NCBI GenBank assembly: GCA_021163845.1 | Contig: JAGGTH010000110.1 | Span: 1 to 34,664, forward strand | Source: Helicobacteraceae bacterium | Lineage (GTDB): Bacteria; Campylobacterota; Campylobacteria; Campylobacterales; Sulfurimonadaceae | DNA length: 34,664 nt | Direction of reading: 5' to 3' | Part shown: piece after piece, positions 1-7,041 of the stretch | Position numbering within the stretch: position 1 is the stretch's first letter | Layout: the number at the start of each line of letters is the position of its first letter | Notes under the pieces: generated by a model | The model's database searches: none | What the model was told of the DNA's origin: nothing | What the model saw: only the letters and a program-made list of their open reading frames with translations | Made by a program: the position numbers and the translations under genes

Positions 1-49
1 TTTTATAAGATTGGCTTAAGAATAGTTCCCTAATAATGCTCCCAGTACT

Positions 50-75
50 CAGATAAGAAAAATTTATCTGGGAAC
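50..75 (+). promoter_or_regulatory. 5' leader hairpin before the porin gene
   Basis: A 7-bp stem (positions 50-56 paired with 64-70) sits about 35 bases upstream of the porin start. A second pairing, GTTCCC at 25-30 with GGGAAC at 70-75, could compete with or enclose it. A folded leader would fit an abundant outer-membrane protein mRNA, for example by protecting the 5' end, but this role is inferred. I could not place a convincing promoter in the first 100 bases; it may lie left of the window. Confidence 0.35.
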
Positions 76-106
76 ATATTTTTTTGAAGAATCGTAAGGA
101 GTACGA

Positions 107-1504
107 ATGAAATTAGGTAAATTAAGTTTAATAGCTGCGTTAGCATTATCATCAACTTTATATGCTGAGAGTGATATGAAAGTGAGTGGTCATGCAAAAC
201 TTTGGTATCAAACAATGGATCATGGTGGTATTAATGATAAAGGTCTTTTTAGTTATGACAGTGCAGCTGGTAATGAGTGGGGAGATCTAGGTGTACAACT
301 TAAAGCAACAGGTAGCTTTAATGACCATATTACTTATGGAGTAGCACTTAATGGTGTAACTTCTTTGGGTCTAGAAAATCACCTTGTTGGCGCTGAGACA
401 ACACGTAATAACTGGACTACAAATACTGGTGGTGTTAATGGAACTTCTTCTCAACCATTTTGGTTCCACGAAGTTTTTATCAATTATAAAGCAGCGGAAA
501 ACACAAATGTAAAACTTGGTCGTCAAGAACTTGATACACCACTTGCGTTTACTGAAAAGTGGAATGCAACATCTAACTCTTTTGAAGCTCTTGTAGCTGT
601 GAATTCAGATCTTCCTGATACTACATTGGTAGCTGCTTGGATATCAAAAGGAAATGGTGCAACATCTTCAATAGCTTCAGCACCACAAGTTTTTGGTGCT
701 GAAACACAGTTTAATGGCTATATGAGATACAACGAACTTGGTAACAAAGGTGGAGCACTTGCAGTTGCTGCTATTAATAATAGTATTCAATCTTTACCAT
801 TGCAAGCGTGGATCTATCATATTCCTCAAGTAGCAAACGCTATATGGGTTCAGGCGGATGCTTCTGCTAAAGATATGGGACCACTTAACAGTGCTTCTTT
901 ACAAGTGATTGGTGCAAGTATTGGTACGCAGGGTGCGGCAGAAGATGCTTTAAAAGCAGATGCATTTGGTACAGGTAATATAAAAACTGGCGATACAACA
1001 GCCTTAGCTGCAAAAGTTGCTATGAGTGCAGGAATGTTCAATGCTTATGCAGCATTTTCTACGATCTCTGAGGGTAATCTACCTGTAGCAAATACAGCGA
1101 CAAACTATAAAAAGACAAAGCTTCCAACAGCATCAATCTTTAGTGATGGTATGGTAGCAGCACAACCTGATACAACATCATTCAAAGTTGGAGCTGGTGC
1201 GAAATTTGATGGAGTTGGTACATTAGCTGTATCTTATGCTTCTTATGATGTTGGTAAAAATGCAGGATACCAAAATCCAAATGTAAATTCAGGTGGTCCA
1301 GCTTCTATGGGATTTATTGCACAAAATATTGTTCAAGATGATATTGACCTTAGAGAGATCGATGTTGTTTTCAAAACAAAAATCAAAGATATTGATGTAG
1401 CAGCAATGTATATTGATGTTGATAAAACATATGTACCAGGTGGTGCTAACTATGGGACATATGACAACAAAATCGTTCGTATCGTAGCTACACTTAATTT
1501 CTAA
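107..1504 (+). CDS. Outer-membrane porin, Campylobacterota major-porin type
   Basis: This 465-residue protein has a clear Sec signal peptide (MKLGKLSLIAALALSSTLYA, cleavage after YA) and then alternating polar/hydrophobic segments typical of a beta-barrel. It ends in ...IVATLNF, with the C-terminal phenylalanine and alternating hydrophobic residues of the BAM recognition signal. Length and look match the OprD/MOMP-like porins that serve as the general solute channel in Campylobacterota outer membranes; the substrate cannot be read from sequence. The ATG at 107 has a good ribosome site (TAAGGAG, about 6 bases upstream). The gene is monocistronic: it faces away from tmk and is followed by strong hairpins at 1523-1545 and 1572-1609. 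The family call is confident, the exact subfamily is not. Confidence 0.85.
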   Translation: MKLGKLSLIAALALSSTLYAESDMKVSGHAKLWYQTMDHGGINDKGLFSYDSAAGNEWGDLGVQLKATGSFNDHITYGVALNGVTSLGLENHLVGAETTRNNWTTNTGGVNGTSSQPFWFHEVFINYKAAENTNVKLGRQELDTPLAFTEKWNATSNSFEALVAVNSDLPDTTLVAAWISKGNGATSSIASAPQVFGAETQFNGYMRYNELGNKGGALAVAAINNSIQSLPLQAWIYHIPQVANAIWVQADASAKDMGPLNSASLQVIGASIGTQGAAEDALKADAFGTGNIKTGDTTALAAKVAMSAGMFNAYAAFSTISEGNLPVANTATNYKKTKLPTASIFSDGMVAAQPDTTSFKVGAGAKFDGVGTLAVSYASYDVGKNAGYQNPNVNSGGPASMGFIAQNIVQDDIDLREIDVVFKTKIKDIDVAAMYIDVDKTYVPGGANYGTYDNKIVRIVATLNF

Positions 1505-1522
1505 AATTTCTTATCACTCCTT

Positions 1523-1545
1523 TTCTGCCTCCATTGGGGGCAGAA
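1523..1545 (+). terminator. Hairpin downstream of the porin gene
   Basis: A 10-bp stem (1523-1532 with 1536-1545, one G-U pair) has a 3-base loop and begins 19 bases after the porin stop. It is followed by a T-rich but broken stretch, so it may act as a first, weaker terminator or as a 3' mRNA stabiliser ahead of the stronger hairpin at 1572. Confidence 0.5.
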
Positions 1546-1571
1546 TTATCCTTATTCTTATCCTTAACGAT

Positions 1572-1609
1572 AGAGATCCAAGACTCCTTAACCTTGGATC
1601 TCTTTTTTT
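1572..1609 (+). terminator. Rho-independent terminator of the porin gene
   Basis: A perfect 11-bp inverted repeat (AGAGATCCAAG at 1572-1582 with CTTGGATCTCT at 1593-1603) has a 10-base loop. It runs straight into a T tract at 1603-1609. This is a textbook intrinsic terminator for plus-strand transcription. The minus side has no T run, so it does not serve the tmk operon. Confidence 0.85.
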
Positions 1610-1655
1610 CTCACTTTAAATTTTTCTCTGATTTTTTATTTTTATGTGTCATTGT

Positions 1656-1726
1656 ACGGACTGAAGTCCGTGTTACGGGAGTTTGTAACACAGGCTTTAG
1701 CCTGTAGGAATTGCACTCTGTGTTAC
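1656..1726. repeat. Tandem palindromic (REP-like) repeat abutting the tmk stop
   Basis: Two small perfect hairpins lie next to each other: ACGGACT-GA-AGTCCGT at 1656-1671 and ACAGGCT-TT-AGCCTGT at 1690-1705. They are tied together by nested copies of GTGTTAC/GTAACAC (1670-1676 with 1685-1691) and GTAACAC plus AG with CTGTGTTAC (1685-1693 with 1718-1726). The last arm overlaps the tmk stop codon at 1723-1725. The layout (paired short hairpins with conserved flanks, between genes) is that of REP elements mobilised by RAYT/TnpA-REP transposases. Membership of a dispersed family is inferred, since only one copy lies in this window. Confidence 0.6.
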
Positions 1727-2295
1727 GCTATATTCTGTAAGATCTCTTGTGTGATTGTTTCTATAGATTGTGTAGCATCGATCTCAACGAGTTCTAGACC
1801 CAGCAAGTTTGCAGCTTCTATGATCGCATCTTGGATCTTTAGGAGGTATTCACTTCCACGAAGCTCTATGCCATCGAGCTCTTTTTGCGAGAGTCTATAT
1901 TCAAGCTCCTCTTTACTCAGACGAAGTAAAAATACTTTTTGTGGATAGATCTTGTCTGTAGCAAAATCATTGAGCGCGACTAGGTCTGTTTTGGATATTT
2001 CTCCTTGGGTCAGCGCATAGGCGACGCCACTCACCGCACTTCTATCTGAGATGATCATCCGATCAAGATTTGGCTCTATCACCTCTTTGATATGTTCAGC
2101 GCGATCCGCAAGAAAGAGAAGAAACTCCGCTTTTTTACTTTGGGCTCTTGCACTCAGTACCATCTCACGGATATCGCGACCTATGGATGTAGCACCTGGC
2201 TCTTTGGTGATGATGGCATCGCAAAAGTGCTCTTGAAGTCTTGCGATCTGCGTACTCTTTCCCGCTGTATCGATCCCCTCTATTGCAATGTACAT
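1723..2295 (-). CDS. tmk: Thymidylate kinase
   Basis: The 190-residue enzyme phosphorylates dTMP to dTDP with ATP in the cytosol, an essential step to dTTP. The P-loop GIDTAGKST is at about residues 7-15. The DRS segment (SDRSAVSG, about 83-90) is the family's DR(Y/H/S) motif contacting dTMP, and the SARAQSKKAEFLLFLADRAEH region carries the usual substrate-side helix. Length is normal for bacterial Tmk (about 190-210). It is the last gene of the long minus-strand run and overlaps the coaD stop by 16 bases, indicating translational coupling. The stop codon falls inside one arm of the palindromic repeat at 1656-1726. Confidence 0.93.
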   Translation of the reverse strand: MYIAIEGIDTAGKSTQIARLQEHFCDAIITKEPGATSIGRDIREMVLSARAQSKKAEFLLFLADRAEHIKEVIEPNLDRMIISDRSAVSGVAYALTQGEISKTDLVALNDFATDKIYPQKVFLLRLSKEELEYRLSQKELDGIELRGSEYLLKIQDAIIEAANLLGLELVEIDATQSIETITQEILQNIA

Positions 2296-2786
2296 GAGTT
2301 CATACTCCTGATGATCTTTTGTACCTCTGTAGGGAGGAGGTGTTCTGTTTTGGCATTAAATTTGAGGAGATTGCGTACAATAGAAGAGCTGATAAATGCG
2401 TGCTGGAGTTTTGGCATAAGATAGACAGTTTCAATAGTCGCATCGAGTGAGTTATTGAGATATCCTAGTTGGAGTTCGTACTCAAAATCACTCACAGCGC
2501 GTAGACCACGAATGAGAATCCCTGCATCGTGCTCATGCGCTAGTTCTACGGTGAGGTTATCAAAGCCTACGACTCGTGCACCTTTGAGTGGGGCGATGGC
2601 AGCTTCTACCATCTCGATACGTTCATCGAGTGTAAACATCGGCTTTTTATCTTGTGAGAGTGCTACAGCGACGATCACTTCATCAAAAAGGTTGAGCGCT
2701 CGCTCTATGATGTCAAAGTGTCCGTTGGTGATCGGATCGAAGGTTCCTGGGTAGAGAGCTATTTTTCTATTCACGTTTATTCCCAT
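2280..2786 (-). CDS. coaD: Phosphopantetheine adenylyltransferase
   Basis: CoaD joins ATP and 4'-phosphopantetheine to dephospho-CoA, the penultimate step of coenzyme A synthesis. The family signature YPGTFDPITNGH (about residues 12-23), with the T/HxGH nucleotidyltransferase motif, is intact, as are RGLRAVSDFEYE and the C-terminal ISSSIVRNLLK element that binds the triphosphate. At 168 residues the length is normal (about 160). The ATG at 2786 overlaps the ubiX stop by 10 bases. A GTG at 2774 (giving VNRKIALYPG) has a better-placed GGGA ribosome site and would match the usual N-terminus, so the true start may be four codons downstream. Confidence 0.93.
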   Translation of the reverse strand: MGINVNRKIALYPGTFDPITNGHFDIIERALNLFDEVIVAVALSQDKKPMFTLDERIEMVEAAIAPLKGARVVGFDNLTVELAHEHDAGILIRGLRAVSDFEYELQLGYLNNSLDATIETVYLMPKLQHAFISSSIVRNLLKFNAKTEHLLPTEVQKIIRSMNSCTLQ

Positions 2787-3298
2787 CTTTTGTAGAGATT
2801 ATTTTCTATTCCAAGCAGATCAAACCATTTGCCTATGAGAAAATCTTCCATATCCTCTAAGCTTTGTTGCTCAGAATAATACGCCATCACAGGAGGGGCG
2901 ATCACCACTCCTAGTGAGGCGAGTTTGTGCATATTTTCAAGTGCTATGGCAGAAAAGGGCATCTCTCTTGGAGCTAAAATAAGCTTTTTTTGCTCTTTGA
3001 GCATCACACTTGCACAGCGTGTGATAAGATTGTCAGAGATACCACAAGCAATCTTTGCAAGCGTATTCATACTGCACGGCACGATGATCATCGCATCGAC
3101 TCCAAAGGAGCCTGAGGCGATACTCGCGGAGATCGTATCATTGAAGTGCTGTGTGACTTGCATCTCTTTATCGAGTACGATCTCTGAGTTGTGAGACATC
3201 ACAAGGTGTTTTTCTACTGTATCAGGGAGGAGGCGAAGTGTCTTGAGTCCTAGATTGACCCCACTTGCTCCGCTGATAGCGACGACGATTTTTTTCAT
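2777..3298 (-). CDS. ubiX: Flavin prenyltransferase UbiX
   Basis: UbiX transfers a dimethylallyl group onto FMN to make the prenylated-FMN cofactor for UbiD-type decarboxylases in quinone synthesis. The 173-residue flavoprotein shows the N-terminal ISGASGVNLGL FMN-binding loop (about residues 9-19), the SMNTLAKIACGISDNL stretch and the conserved RE-P segment near the end (LAPREMPFSAI), followed by a MAYY-containing tail. Length is typical for UbiX/Pad1. Its ATG overlaps the flgA stop (ATGA), so it is translated within the same message. In this phylum ubiX commonly sits with flgA, coaD and tmk; that is recalled, not tested here. Confidence 0.9.
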   Translation of the reverse strand: MKKIVVAISGASGVNLGLKTLRLLPDTVEKHLVMSHNSEIVLDKEMQVTQHFNDTISASIASGSFGVDAMIIVPCSMNTLAKIACGISDNLITRCASVMLKEQKKLILAPREMPFSAIALENMHKLASLGVVIAPPVMAYYSEQQSLEDMEDFLIGKWFDLLGIENNLYKRWE

Positions 3299-4173
3299 CT
3301 CTCTTGTATCTCCACTCTGTTTTTATCCACAACTCTTGCACGAAATATCTTGCCCTTGCTGTTTTGTATCGAAATTATATCGTTTCGTTTGCCATTTTGT
3401 AAGGCTTCGGCGGCAAAAATGATGCTCATCGCTCCATTTTGAAGGGTGACATTGAGTTTTGTACCGCGTACGATGAGATCAAGACCCTCTACATCCCTCG
3501 TAGTGATCACCTCATTTTCTGGGATTACTTGTTTGGCTTGGAGGCTATGTTGACGTAGAGATTCTATAGGTAAAGCTCGGTATCTATCAAGGGGTCGTTT
3601 TTGTATTTTGGTATTAAAAGCACTCAGTTCCTCGTTGCGATCGATCCTTTTTTTAGAGAGAAGTGTATCGATGGTAGCGATAAGTGTAAAATCAAAGAAG
3701 ATCTTTTTGCGATCGAGTGTCTCTACATGAAGCACACCATTGTTGGTGAGATAGCTACGAGGGTGAAGTTCCACCTTGTATTCACTTGGCAAACCCTCTA
3801 CAAAACCACGAGGGTGGATACGAATCTCTTGGATCTCTATAGATTTGTAGTGTTTTTTATAAAACTCCTCTATTGCCTTTTTGATAGGATCTGTGTCGAT
3901 AGGACTTTTTTTGACAAAGTTGATATAGCGAGAGTTAGTTTCAAAATCTTTGAGACCATGTTTTTTCAGATCTTCTAAAAGGTCTTCGGCTTTGATGCGT
4001 AAAGAGTAGCGTGATGGCTCTATAGTGTAGAGGTGGATATCTTTTTTGGGATCGCCTTGGATGTGGGAGAGATAGATGCTATCACTCTCTACATAGATCA
4101 GCTCAGGGATAAGTGTTTTTGCTTCAAGCAAACCCAGAGTGAGCCAAAGCAAAAAGAGTATCTTGTTAAGCAT
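3295..4173 (-). CDS. flgA: Flagellar P-ring assembly chaperone FlgA
   Basis: FlgA is a periplasmic chaperone for assembly of the flagellar P ring around the rod. The protein has a short signal peptide (MLNKILFLLWLTLGLLEA), a poorly conserved middle, and a C-terminal SAF/ChapFlgA domain, seen as PENEVITTRDVEGLDLIVRG, a VTLQNGAMSI segment, AAEALQNGKRNDIISIQNSKG and the final RARVVDKNRVEI. I prefer the ATG at 4173 because it follows GAGAG with good spacing and gives a compact signal peptide of 292 residues in total. The upstream ATG at 4197 lacks a ribosome site and would add a basic octapeptide. It overlaps mrpG by a few bases, placing a flagellar gene directly behind an antiporter operon. Confidence 0.87.
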   Translation of the reverse strand: MLNKILFLLWLTLGLLEAKTLIPELIYVESDSIYLSHIQGDPKKDIHLYTIEPSRYSLRIKAEDLLEDLKKHGLKDFETNSRYINFVKKSPIDTDPIKKAIEEFYKKHYKSIEIQEIRIHPRGFVEGLPSEYKVELHPRSYLTNNGVLHVETLDRKKIFFDFTLIATIDTLLSKKRIDRNEELSAFNTKIQKRPLDRYRALPIESLRQHSLQAKQVIPENEVITTRDVEGLDLIVRGTKLNVTLQNGAMSIIFAAEALQNGKRNDIISIQNSKGKIFRARVVDKNRVEIQER

Positions 4174-4477
4174 CCAATCTCTCTTTTTTCTCTTCATTTT
4201 TTTTGATATGTAGTGCAGATTTTGCCATGATATGTGCGCTTATAGGTGCGGTGATAAACAAAAAGAGGGTGATGAGGATCTCATGGAGACTCAAACCCTC
4301 ATGTTGTGAGCTAAAGTAAAGCGAAGAGGCGATAAGGAGTGCGCCTACACCAAGTGTGGTCGCCTTGGTCGGACCATGCAAGCGTGTAAAAAAATCAGGG
4401 AGTTTTACAAGCCCTATAGAACCCACAAGGGTAAAAAAAGCACCAATAAATACAAGAGTCGCTATCAAAATTTCCAT
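4166..4477 (-). CDS. mrpG: Mrp antiporter subunit G
   Basis: This small membrane subunit of 103 residues belongs to the Mrp (Mnh/Pha/Sha) Na+/H+ antiporter. It has three predicted transmembrane segments: about residues 4-24, 38-56 and 64-88. The family hallmark is the loop GLVKLPDFFTRLHGPTKATTLG (about 23-44), close to the usual RLPDxxxRLHxxTKxxTLG pattern. The C-terminus is short, basic and soluble. MrpG is needed for assembly and activity of the whole complex. It is the last of the Mrp genes and overlaps flgA; mrpF ends 9 bases upstream. Confidence 0.9.
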   Translation of the reverse strand: MEILIATLVFIGAFFTLVGSIGLVKLPDFFTRLHGPTKATTLGVGALLIASSLYFSSQHEGLSLHEILITLFLFITAPISAHIMAKSALHIKKNEEKKERLDA

Positions 4478-4486
4478 CTTCTCTCC

Positions 4487-4756
4487 TTATTCAATAATAT
4501 CACCACGAAGCAGATATTTACTCAGGGCGAGGGTGCTCACAAACCCCATCACAGCAATAAGCAATGCTGACTCAAAGTACAGGGAGTTTTCAAGATACAA
4601 GCTTAACATAATAAACAGGGCAATCGCATTGATATAGAGTGTATCAAGAGCTAAGATCCTATCTGAGACACTCGGACCAAGGATAAGTCGGTAGAGATTG
4701 AGCAAAAGAGCGATGGTGACCATAGTAAATGCAAGAGGTAAAATAAACGCTAACAT
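4487..4756 (-). CDS. mrpF: Mrp antiporter subunit F
   Basis: The 89-residue protein has three membrane segments and matches MrpF. The GPSVSDRILALDTL motif (about residues 28-41) is diagnostic, with the D-R pair in the loop between helices 1 and 2. MrpF packs next to MrpG and MrpE in the membrane complex and is required for antiport. The start ATG overlaps the end of mrpE by 7 bases. Length is normal for the family (about 80-95). Confidence 0.9.
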   Translation of the reverse strand: MLAFILPLAFTMVTIALLLNLYRLILGPSVSDRILALDTLYINAIALFIMLSLYLENSLYFESALLIAVMGFVSTLALSKYLLRGDIIE

Positions 4757-5241
4757 TGGACAAACACCTCCATGAGTGGTTTTTCATATCTTTGATGGAT
4801 ATGTGCTATCACCTTCTCTTTATCTTGGGCACTGAGTGCATGGATGAGTAGCGTACTTTGATCAACACTCAGATCACAGCTTACCGTTCCCGGGGTCAAA
4901 GAGATGGTACTTGCTAGGACACTGATGCCAAGTTGGTTTTGGATACTCAGTGGATAGGTGATAAAGCTTGGATGTAGGTTTTTATTCTCCCCCAAAACTT
5001 GCAGAGCTACGGTGATGTTTGCCACAACGATGTCATAGAGTAAAATGGCAATAAATCGAAGAAACACAAAAGGCTTTTTGATACAGATATGCTCAGGCCA
5101 AAAGCTTGCACTCATGTAGGGAATAATAAGCCCCAAAAAAGCACCCAAAAGAAGGTGTCCAAAAGAGAGAGTATTGTTGAGTAAAAGCCACGCAACAAGG
5201 AGCGCTAAGCTGAGGAGAGGGTGTGGAAAAAACTTTTTCAT
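4750..5241 (-). CDS. mrpE: Mrp antiporter subunit E
   Basis: MrpE is an accessory membrane subunit of the antiporter, affecting assembly and full activity rather than forming an ion channel by analogy to Nuo. The 163-residue protein starts with two hydrophobic helices (about residues 9-45), has another around 60-80, and then a cytosolic alpha/beta domain. That domain contains the family pattern ISVLASTISLTPGTVSCDL (about 109-127), where S-x-TLTPGT is conserved. The gene start overlaps the mrpD stop (ATGA). Confidence 0.9.
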   Translation of the reverse strand: MKKFFPHPLLSLALLVAWLLLNNTLSFGHLLLGAFLGLIIPYMSASFWPEHICIKKPFVFLRFIAILLYDIVVANITVALQVLGENKNLHPSFITYPLSIQNQLGISVLASTISLTPGTVSCDLSVDQSTLLIHALSAQDKEKVIAHIHQRYEKPLMEVFVQC

Positions 5242-6695
5242 TCTGTCATCTCCTTGAGGTGAATTATCTCTACTGCCGTCTGTGATAAAAACTCCATAAT
5301 AGGATGTGCAAACACAACAAGCAATACACTTAAAAATAGTAAAAAGAATATACTCAGCAGCGAGCGTCTATGAAGTACTGTGGCAACCCCTTCATGCTCA
5401 AACTTTTGCTCATAAAAGAGACTTGAACCTGTGCGTGCGAGAGTGATGAGAATGAGCAGAGTACTTGTGAGCACAAGGGTAAAGATCATCGCTTGTTGGG
5501 AGTTTTGTATCGCGGCATCGAGCAGCATCACTTTGGCAAAAAAACCTGCAAAAGGGGGGAGCCCAGCAATAGCGAGCGCATAAGCAAAAAAGAGCCCTCC
5601 AACCAATCGAATATGGGGGAGAATGTTTTTGCGTGCTAAGAGATCGGCAAAGAGGAAAAAACCTCCTGCGATGAGTGTAGAGTGGATGGTATAATAGATC
5701 ACTGCACTTATCGCTTCTTGGGTATTTATCCCTAGAAGTATCAACAACATAGAGATTGAGACAAGTACGAGATAGCCTATTTTGTTCTTAAGTGAGTGTG
5801 CTGCCATCACTCCAAGAGTGGAGATGATAAGACTCAGCAGACCAAGGTTAAGCACCCATGGGATGTAGTAATAACTTAGCTCTCCCGCATCTGCGCCAAA
5901 GAGTGTGCCATGCACGCGCAAGATCGCATAGATCCCCACTTTGGTGAGGATAGCAAAGAGTGCTACGACGGGCGCAGAGATACTGCTGTAGGTATGTACA
6001 AGCCAAAAAGAGAGAGGAAACATAGCTGCCTTGAGTCCAAAGACCACAAGAAGAAGAAGCCCTGCTGCGGCTACAAGGCCTACATCTGAATTTGGTAAGC
6101 TAGAGATTTTAAGGGCAAGATCTTCGATATTGAGCGTGCCTAAAACTCCATAGAGTGTTCCTATTCCCAGTAAAAAGAGAACAGAACCTACCAGATTAAG
6201 GATCACATAGTGCAGACCCGCCTTGACACGCTCCTCCTTGTTACCATGAAGAATAAGGCTGTATGAAGCGATAAGAAGGATCTCAAAAAAGACAAAAAGA
6301 TTAAAAAGATCTCCCGTAAGAAAAGCACCGTTTATTCCAAAAAGCTGGAGCCAAAAGAGGGGATGAAAGTGTAGAGACTTTGTATCCATTCTCTCAAAGA
6401 GTGCGTAAGAAAAAGCTCCAAGAGCTAAGAGGGAGGTAAGCAAGACCATCAAGGCAGAGAGTTTGTCTAAAACCAGCGTGATACCATAAGGAGGCTCCCA
6501 TCCACCGAGGGCATAGACCGTAGCACTTGTATGAAAAGTGGAGTTGAATGCTACGAGATTGACAAAGAGCAAAAGAAGTAAAAATCCTACAGAAAACCAT
6601 CTTTGGGTATTGATACCAAGGCGTTTGAACATCAGGGTAAATATGCCCGCAAGAAGAGGCACAAGTAGAGGATAGAGTGGAAGATGGGAGATCAT
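5238..6695 (-). CDS. mrpD: Mrp antiporter subunit D (NuoN/NuoM-like)
   Basis: MrpD is one of the two large antiporter-like subunits, homologous to the proton-pumping subunits of complex I. The 485-residue protein has about 14 hydrophobic helices. The key charged residues of the family are present: Glu in FVFFEILL (about residue 138) and Lys in GLKAAMFPLSFWL (about residue 222), followed by the VHTYSSISAPVVA loop. Both are required for antiport in studied Mrp systems. It overlaps mrpC and mrpE by 4 bases each, so stoichiometric coupled translation is likely. It is distinguished from nuoN or nuoM by the mrp context. Confidence 0.93.
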   Translation of the reverse strand: MISHLPLYPLLVPLLAGIFTLMFKRLGINTQRWFSVGFLLLLLFVNLVAFNSTFHTSATVYALGGWEPPYGITLVLDKLSALMVLLTSLLALGAFSYALFERMDTKSLHFHPLFWLQLFGINGAFLTGDLFNLFVFFEILLIASYSLILHGNKEERVKAGLHYVILNLVGSVLFLLGIGTLYGVLGTLNIEDLALKISSLPNSDVGLVAAAGLLLLVVFGLKAAMFPLSFWLVHTYSSISAPVVALFAILTKVGIYAILRVHGTLFGADAGELSYYYIPWVLNLGLLSLIISTLGVMAAHSLKNKIGYLVLVSISMLLILLGINTQEAISAVIYYTIHSTLIAGGFFLFADLLARKNILPHIRLVGGLFFAYALAIAGLPPFAGFFAKVMLLDAAIQNSQQAMIFTLVLTSTLLILITLARTGSSLFYEQKFEHEGVATVLHRRSLLSIFFLLFLSVLLVVFAHPIMEFLSQTAVEIIHLKEMTE

Positions 6696-7039
6696 AGTTT
6701 TGGCTCCTCTTTGATCTGTTCTTTGCCATCGACATGATCGTTGCCTAGCTGTGCTTTTGCTTTGAGTGAAAGGATAATTACAAAGGCACTCATGCTAAAA
6801 CTGATAACAATCGCTGTAAGTACGAGAGCTTGCGGGAGCGGATCGGTATAATGTGTGATCTGCTCATTGTAAATTGGGGGCTGATTGATAGAAAGACGAC
6901 CCATTGCGAACAAAAAGAGATTTGCCGCATAAGAGAGGAGGGTAAGTCCCAATACAACAGGATATGTACGTGCACGAAGTGCCAAGAAGATACCAGTACC
7001 TGTAAGTGTGGCGATGATGAGAGCCAAAAGGAGTTCCAT
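6692..7039 (-). CDS. mrpC: Mrp antiporter subunit C (NuoK-like)
   Basis: The 115-residue protein with three transmembrane segments is homologous to NuoK of complex I. GTGIFLALRARTYPVVLGLTL near the N-terminus, then the NLFLFAMG helix, and the DPLPQALVLTAIVISFSMSAF stretch (about residues 67-87) are the MrpC signature, with the conserved DPLPQALVLTAIVI core intact. Its soluble tail is hydrophilic (KEQIKEEPKL). The gene lies 2 bases after mrpAB and overlaps mrpD by ATGA. Confidence 0.93.
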   Translation of the reverse strand: MELLLALIIATLTGTGIFLALRARTYPVVLGLTLLSYAANLFLFAMGRLSINQPPIYNEQITHYTDPLPQALVLTAIVISFSMSAFVIILSLKAKAQLGNDHVDGKEQIKEEPKL

Positions 7040-7041
7040 AG

